DNA from: Polyangia bacterium
GTDB taxonomy: Bacteria; Myxococcota_A; Polyangia; Nannocystales; Nannocystaceae
DNA: 64,000 bases
Direction of reading: 5' to 3'
NCBI GenBank assembly: GCA_030424595.1
Contig: JAUHWG010000006.1
Span: forward strand, 186,001 to 250,000
The position numbers were made by a program, and so were the translations under genes. The notes below the pieces were generated by a model. The model made no database searches. It was not told where the DNA came from and saw nothing but the letters and a program-made list of their open reading frames with translations. Position 1 is the stretch's first letter; each line of letters opens with the position of its first letter. Positions 58,828 to 64,000 of this stretch are shown here, piece after piece.

Positions 58828-61800
58828 TCAGCGGAGGCTTGGGAGCTTGTGGTCAATTCGGAGCTCGAGCGATTGTTGGCGCAGGGGATCGAAGATGATG
58901 CGTTCGTTGTAGTACGACCGTTTGCTGTCGCGGAGCTCGAGCGTAGCGCTGTCGAGGATCTTCAGGCGGATCCGCCAGTTGTAGGAGTTGCGCAGGAGGA
59001 GCCCCGGGTAGCCGCGAGTGTAGCCGGCGCCGACGCTGAGGTTGCCCCACTCGGAGCGGAACCAGGGGCGGGGGGTCTCGGCGTCGACCTCGATGCCGTA
59101 CTGGCCGAGGCGGAGGCCGACGTCGGGGACGAAGGGGGCGACCCTGGGGGCGGACTCTTCGATGTAACGCTCGAGCTTGAGCTCGGTGAGGGAGCCGACG
59201 AGACCTATCGGCTTGCCGAGCAGGCCGCCGCCGCCGGTCCGGCGGACGCCGCTGGTGTCGGCGACCTCGCGGCTGCCGGCGCCTAGGACCAGGTAGTCGA
59301 CGCACTCGCGGGTGGTCGTCTGCCGGGTGCGGGTGTCGCCCTGGACGATGCACTGCATGTTGATCGAGTCGAGGGTGCCGCTCAGGCGGACGGACATCTG
59401 TCGCGGCTGACCGTCGATGTAGATCGGCTCCTGGCGGGTCGCGAGGATGTCGACCGCGCTCTCGTCGTAGTCCTCGTCGAGGGAGACCTTGCCGTACTGG
59501 ATGTCGAAGGCGGAGCCGAGGATCGTCAGGTCGAGGACGCCGGTGCCGACGTCGATCTTGCCGGAGAGCGCGAGGTCGCTGTAGGTGCCGCCGACCGCGA
59601 TCGCGACCTGGCCCTCGACGCCCTTCATCACGTTGTTGTCGACCCGCACCGGCGCCGTGGTCCGCACCCGCAGGTCGAGCTGCATGTCGCGGATGAGGTC
59701 CGGCGGCGGCGACTCCGGGGCGGTGCTCGGATCGGCGAAGGAGAGGACCTTGACCCCCTCTTGGGCGTCGCGGATCCAGCGAGAGCGCTCGACCAGGAGC
59801 TCTCCGCGGAGGATCAGGCCGTCGCGCCCCTCGAGGATGATGTCGTCGCTCGAGACGGTCGCCAGGAGCTCAGGCCGGCCGGAGTTGTCGAACTGCTTGT
59901 AGGAGACCTCGTCGAGGCCGATGTGGAGGCGCGAGTCGGAGATCTCGGCGAGGTCGGGGGAGAGGACGATGTGGCCCCAGGCGGTCGCCCGCCCGCGATC
60001 GCCGATCTTGAGGCGCATCGCCGTGCTCGGCGCGGAGCTGGCCGCCGCCCCGCTGCGCCCGCCGATGAACGCCGCGTAGCCGTCGAGGCCGCCCGGGCAG
60101 GGATCGCTCGCCGAGCAGCGGACGAGCTGGGCGATGCCGCGGCTCAGGACGAGAGGCTCGATCTCCGCCAGGGCCAGCGTGCCCTGGAAGGCCCGATCGC
60201 CGGGGCTCACGTCCATCCGCAGGGCGTCGATGGCGAGCTCGTCCGCGGCGTTGCCGGCGACGAAGAAGGAGTCGATCTCCATCGACCCCGACGCGCGGGC
60301 GAAGACGTCGGGGAGGAGGTCGCCTATCAGCTTGCCGTCGATCACGCCTTGGGCGGAGACGGCGAAGTTGCCCGAGCAGGGGCCTGCGAGGGAGTAGTAG
60401 GTCGACTCGCGGCCGTCGCGGGAGAAGTCGCCGAAGTCGATCCGCTGGCCCTGGATCTCCAAGGTTCCGGAGGGGAAGACGTTGTCGCCGGCGATGGTGA
60501 CGAGGAGAGAGGGGACGTCGACCGACCACGGCTGATCGCCGGCCATGATGCCGAGGGTGAGCGGCACCCTCCCGGTCGGCACGTCGACGTTGCCCTGGAT
60601 CACGGGATCGCTGATGTGACCGCGGATCGCCAGGTTGACCGCGGTCTCGCCGGAGAGCTGCTGGATCCCGTAGGGCTTGAGGAAGGGGGTCAGGGCCGAG
60701 AGCGCCAGCTCTCCGCGGAGGTTGGCGGTCGCGCCCTCGACCTTGCGAGCGCGGCTCGCCGCCCGCTGGGTCGACGCGCGGCACTCGTCGGGCTTGCCCT
60801 CGTCTGTCGGCTCGGAGATGTCGAAGTCGCCGGTGATCGTCAGCTCGCGGCCGTCGCCGGCGCCGCTGCGCAGGGTCCAGGGCGCGGCCATGCGGATCTC
60901 GGAGCCGTCGAGGGTGGCGAGGAGGCTGGTGGTCGAGCAGAGCGAGGTGGCGTGGGTGCAGGGATCGGCGGTCTTGATCCCGCGCTCGTGGATCCACAGG
61001 CGGTCGAGGTCCATCTCGACGTGGACGTCGAAGTCGCCGGCGTCACGGTCTTGGTAGCCGCGGCAGGTGGCGAGCAGGTCGCGCGCCGGATCGCAGAGGC
61101 GAGCGCGGACGGTCGCGCCTTCGAGCTGACCGGCGACGGTGTCACGCAGGCCGCCCTCGACCCCGTAGAGGAGGTGGGAGAGCGGAAGGTTGCCGAAGTC
61201 GGCGTTGAGCTCGGCGGCGAAGGGGGCGTCGCCTCGGCGGGGCTTCGCGCCGAAGGCGATGGTCCCGCCCATGGTCCACCGGAGCTGGTCGGCGGGGTCC
61301 TTGGGCTGCTTGCGCTGCTTGAAGGCGCCGTCCAGGCGGACCTCCCGGCGGGCGCCGAGACCTCCGCCGTCCTCGAAGTCGGCGGTCGTCAGCTTGAGCA
61401 CCCCGCGACCCAGGGGGATCCCGGAGGCGCTGAGCGCTTGGAGGTGGACCTCGCCCTGGACCGAGGGCTGGGCGAGCGTCCCCTTGACCTCGAGGTTGGT
61501 GCCCTTGGTGATGCTGCCGCCGAAGGGCGGATCGTTGAAGCCGATCGCGTCGGCGAAGGCCGAGAGCGGCAGGCCCCAGGCGCCGAGCTGGAGATCGAGG
61601 CTGGTGTCGCGGTCGAAGGAGATCGTCCCGGTCCCGTTCAGCTCGCCGGTCGGGATCGTCACCTTGGGGGCGACGCTCGGGCTGACCCCGCGGTGGTAGG
61701 CGAGGCTCATCTGGCCGAGCCTCAGCTCCTCGGTGTCGAGCTCGAAGCGGGCCTGGGCGTCGCGGAACGTGGCGTCGCCGATCTCGAGCTCGCGGACGTA

Positions 61801-64000
61801 GAGCGCCCCCTGCGACTCGAACTGCGAGATCTTGACCGGCTTGCGCGAGGCGTCGCCGACCTCGATCTGGAGGTCGCCGGCGCCGCGGACGAGGCCGCCG
61901 CTGAAGCGCTCGAGCTCGACGCCGGTGAGGTCGGCGGAGAGGCGGAGCTCGGGATCGCTGGTCAGCTCGCCCTTGGCGAAGAGGTCGACGCTCGCGTCCA
62001 AGCTGCCGCGGCCGCCCAGCACCGCGATGTTCGGGCTGCGGACCTTGAGCTCGCCGCGCTCCATCCACAGCTTGGCCCCGTCGATGCCGCTGACGACGAC
62101 GTCGCCGCTGCCGGCCCCCGAGAGGGTGAGCGAGCCGCCGTTGCCGTTGGGCGCGGAGAGGGGGCCTGTGAGGGTGAGGCGGGCGTCGAGGCGGTCAAAG
62201 TAGGGGCTCTGCCCGAATTCGCCGAGGAAGGCCTCACCGTCGCTGACCCGCAGCGAGACCTCGGTGGGCGCGAGGTGCTCGATCGCCCCGTCGGTGCCGC
62301 CGTCGATCGACAGGCGCCCGCCGTTGATCGCGACCGAGAGGGCGTCGATGCCGATGCCACGATCGACGTCGTAGCTGATCCCGCCGTCGGCGGTGATCGT
62401 CTTGGGCAGGCTGTCTGTCCGCGGGCCGCGATCGCGGACGAGCTGGAGCTGGCCGAGCGTCGCCTCGACGTGGGTGACCTCGAGCCCCTCGGTCAGGTCG
62501 ATCGCCAGCGCTGGGATCCCGAGGTGGCCGTCGAGGGTCCCGGCGATCATGCCGGCGGTCTCGGGATCGTCGTCCAAGAAGACCCCCGGATCGATCCCCT
62601 TGAGGTCGAGGTCGGCGGTGATCAGGAAGCCCGGATCCTCGCCCTGCGGCAGGAGTATCCGGTTGGGGATCCCGTGCTCGCGCAGGCTCATCGGCCCGCT
62701 GAGGAAGTAGGAGTCGAAGCGTCCGAGGTCGGCCTGCCAGCGCTGGGCCCCGGGCTCAAAGCGATCCTTCCACGGGTCTGGGATCGGGTTGTGGCTGAGG
62801 GCGACGCTGAGGTCGGCGTCGTCGATGACCCAGCTCGGGTGGTCCTCGTCGGGGAGGATCGTCAGGCCGGCCGCGGCGATGCCGATCGTCGGATCGCTGA
62901 GCATCCCGCGGATCGTCAGGAGGCCGAGCACGCCGGCGGCGTCGACCATCGACGCCGGCAGCTCGTGGGCGGCGAGGACGAGGTCGACCATCGGCCCGAA
63001 GTCGTCGAAGGCCAGGGACACGTCGACCCGCGGATCGTCGCCCATGAAGTCGACGAGGAAGCCGTCGAGGGTCGTCGGGGATCCGCCGAAGCGGCCCTCG
63101 CCCTCGATCGCGACGTCTCCGTAGGGGACGTCGTCGACCCCCGAGAAGACCCTGCGCAGGCTGAGGTCGCGCAGCGGGATCCGGTAGTTGAGCGCGAGGA
63201 CGTCGAGCTGGCCCTCGTCGACGTCGGCCTTGATGTCGAAGCTCAGGCGGAGGCGCTCGGGCGGGGGCTCTAGCGGGTGGAGGCCGAAGTAGCGGAGCGA
63301 GAGGGCGACCTCCCGCATATGGAGCGTGTTCTGCCAGAGCCCGTCGGCGCGGAAGTCGACGTCGAGGCTCAGATCGTCGGCGCGGAAGTCGTCGATCTTG
63401 AAGGAGATGCCGCGGGTGTGCAGCGGCGCGGGCTCGTCGTTCGGCGGCTTGAATGCGCCGATCAGGCTCAGCCTCCACTCGGTCTCGCCGTACTTGTTCT
63501 CGAACGCGTAGTGGTCGACCTTGAGGTCGACGGGGCCGACGGCGCGGGCCTTGGTGAAGTGGAGGAACCACGGGATCTCGAAGACCGGCGGCACGCCCAG
63601 GCGGTTCCAGGGGATGATCTCGTGGAGGACGAGCTCGACGTCGACCTCGACCGCCTCGGCGGTGAGCCGCCGCTGCGGCAGGTCGTAGTAGTTGTGCCCC
63701 TCGTAGATCCGAAAGCCGCGGACCTTCACCGGGCTCGGGGTGCCGGTGATGAGATCGACGATCAGGCGCGGTTGCCAGTGGACGCTGTCGAACTCGAGAT
63801 CACCGTCGATGAGGCCCGAGATCTTGTCGCCGAGGAAGCGCCCGAGGGTCTCGTCGTTGAAGAACCACCAGGCGCCCAGGTACGCGAGGTTGAAGATCAG
63901 GATGAGCGCCAGCCACAGGTAGAGCGGCGCCTTGACGAGGAGGAGGTTGGCTATCGGGTGGCGGCGCCGCTTGGGCAGCGGCGAGCGGGTGAAGCGGAGG
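58828..64000 (-). CDS. tamB: Translocation and assembly module protein TamB (N-terminus beyond window)
   Basis: About 1723 residues visible; the start lies past the right edge. A membrane helix near the right end of the window (LYLWLALILIFNLAYLGAWW) fits the N-terminal anchor of the AsmA/TamB family. The long body consists of repeating beta-strand segments (for example LSIDGGTDGAIEHLAPTEVS and LNGTGTISFDRDTSLDLQLG), as in TamB's lipid-carrying groove. The C-terminus has the DUF490-like features DILATRQEPIYIDGQPRQMSV and LSVGAGYTRGYPGLLLRN. With TamA it moves lipids or assists barrel assembly between membranes. Confidence 0.9.
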   Translation of the reverse strand, partial: LRFTRSPLPKRRRHPIANLLLVKAPLYLWLALILIFNLAYLGAWWFFNDETLGRFLGDKISGLIDGDLEFDSVHWQPRLIVDLITGTPSPVKVRGFRIYEGHNYYDLPQRRLTAEAVEVDVELVLHEIIPWNRLGVPPVFEIPWFLHFTKARAVGPVDLKVDHYAFENKYGETEWRLSLIGAFKPPNDEPAPLHTRGISFKIDDFRADDLSLDVDFRADGLWQNTLHMREVALSLRYFGLHPLEPPPERLRLSFDIKADVDEGQLDVLALNYRIPLRDLSLRRVFSGVDDVPYGDVAIEGEGRFGGSPTTLDGFLVDFMGDDPRVDVSLAFDDFGPMVDLVLAAHELPASMVDAAGVLGLLTIRGMLSDPTIGIAAAGLTILPDEDHPSWVIDDADLSVALSHNPIPDPWKDRFEPGAQRWQADLGRFDSYFLSGPMSLREHGIPNRILLPQGEDPGFLITADLDLKGIDPGVFLDDDPETAGMIAGTLDGHLGIPALAIDLTEGLEVTHVEATLGQLQLVRDRGPRTDSLPKTITADGGISYDVDRGIGIDALSVAINGGRLSIDGGTDGAIEHLAPTEVSLRVSDGEAFLGEFGQSPYFDRLDARLTLTGPLSAPNGNGGSLTLSGAGSGDVVVSGIDGAKLWMERGELKVRSPNIAVLGGRGSLDASVDLFAKGELTSDPELRLSADLTGVELERFSGGLVRGAGDLQIEVGDASRKPVKISQFESQGALYVRELEIGDATFRDAQARFELDTEELRLGQMSLAYHRGVSPSVAPKVTIPTGELNGTGTISFDRDTSLDLQLGAWGLPLSAFADAIGFNDPPFGGSITKGTNLEVKGTLAQPSVQGEVHLQALSASGIPLGRGVLKLTTADFEDGGGLGARREVRLDGAFKQRKQPKDPADQLRWTMGGTIAFGAKPRRGDAPFAAELNADFGNLPLSHLLYGVEGGLRDTVAGQLEGATVRARLCDPARDLLATCRGYQDRDAGDFDVHVEMDLDRLWIHERGIKTADPCTHATSLCSTTSLLATLDGSEIRMAAPWTLRSGAGDGRELTITGDFDISEPTDEGKPDECRASTQRAASRARKVEGATANLRGELALSALTPFLKPYGIQQLSGETAVNLAIRGHISDPVIQGNVDVPTGRVPLTLGIMAGDQPWSVDVPSLLVTIAGDNVFPSGTLEIQGQRIDFGDFSRDGRESTYYSLAGPCSGNFAVSAQGVIDGKLIGDLLPDVFARASGSMEIDSFFVAGNAADELAIDALRMDVSPGDRAFQGTLALAEIEPLVLSRGIAQLVRCSASDPCPGGLDGYAAFIGGRSGAAASSAPSTAMRLKIGDRGRATAWGHIVLSPDLAEISDSRLHIGLDEVSYKQFDNSGRPELLATVSSDDIILEGRDGLILRGELLVERSRWIRDAQEGVKVLSFADPSTAPESPPPDLIRDMQLDLRVRTTAPVRVDNNVMKGVEGQVAIAVGGTYSDLALSGKIDVGTGVLDLTILGSAFDIQYGKVSLDEDYDESAVDILATRQEPIYIDGQPRQMSVRLSGTLDSINMQCIVQGDTRTRQTTTRECVDYLVLGAGSREVADTSGVRRTGGGGLLGKPIGLVGSLTELKLERYIEESAPRVAPFVPDVGLRLGQYGIEVDAETPRPWFRSEWGNLSVGAGYTRGYPGLLLRNSYNWRIRLKILDSATLELRDSKRSYYNERIIFDPLRQQSLELRIDHKLPSLR

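Noticed and set aside
59761..63273. A 1170-residue open frame on the plus strand opposite tamB
   Set aside because: It is Glu/Asp/Val/Gly-rich with no motif, exactly what the antisense of a high-GC gene produces; tamB on the other strand has clear family features.

Overview
The window is a GC-rich, gene-dense chromosomal segment that looks myxobacterial, most like the Nannocystineae (Nannocystis / Plesiocystis / Enhygromyxa type). The markers are a membrane-anchored HRD-type Ser/Thr kinase, a PEGA-domain exported protein, a TIGR04563-type small protein, an AgmX/PglI-like lipoprotein, an IgGFc-binding-type lipoprotein with a Thr/Ala-rich linker, and many exported proteins. The assignment rests on recognising these families; no database search was possible. 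I see no phage, insertion sequence, CRISPR array or rRNA. The window is mostly core chromosome.

Layout. 1-3.4 kb: the 5' part of a Ser/Thr kinase gene (minus strand, cut by the window edge) and a divergent PEGA protein. 3.7-10.9 kb: a complete minus-strand Na+-translocating NADH:quinone oxidoreductase operon, nqrABCDEF-apbE-nqrM, with short overlaps at most junctions and the 56-residue assembly factor NqrM as the last gene. 11-15.6 kb: a polyprenyl diphosphate synthase, an HtrA-like protease, a TPR lipoprotein and a polytopic membrane protein. 15.8-20.1 kb: guaB, guaA and ruvB, with a run of palindromic 13-bp repeats between guaB and guaA. 20.4-24.2 kb (minus): pgk-tpiA-secG-dapF and a small gene preceded by two 16-bp palindromes. 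24.4-27.3 kb: a PilZ-like protein, two coupled exported proteins of unknown function and an exported metallo-beta-lactamase-fold protein. 27.4-30.8 kb: a lipid-transport (Mla/MCE) operon whose MCE subunit carries a cysteine-rich insertion. 31-35.2 kb: two alpha/beta hydrolases, a TIGR04563-type protein, a TetR regulator, DksA, an Lgt-like protein and tRNA-Met(CAT). 35.4-41.3 kb: a short-chain acyl-CoA cluster (thiolase, 3-hydroxyacyl-CoA dehydrogenase, enoyl-CoA hydratase, two acyl-CoA dehydrogenases). 41.5-50.6 kb: envelope proteins, an rRNA/tRNA uracil-C5 methyltransferase, holA, rpsT and a lipidated cyclophilin. 50.6-54.3 kb: an L,D-transpeptidase and an IgGFc-binding-type lipoprotein. 54.5-64 kb: a TamA-like Omp85 protein and the TamB gene, which runs off the window.

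How the genes fit together. The window combines sodium-based respiration (NQR with its flavin transferase and iron-site assembly factor) with outer-membrane construction and maintenance (TamAB, Mla, L,D-transpeptidase, SecG, many lipoproteins and beta-barrels) and C4 acyl-CoA metabolism. The most unusual signals are a dispersed element with a covarying hairpin in two convergent intergenic regions (about 3.5 and 42.2 kb), the guaB-guaA palindromic repeats, the eight-cysteine insertion in the MCE protein, an exported protease with a C39-like domain lacking its expected catalytic residues, and a divergent Lgt-like protein. Many long open frames opposite real genes are codon-bias shadows and are omitted.
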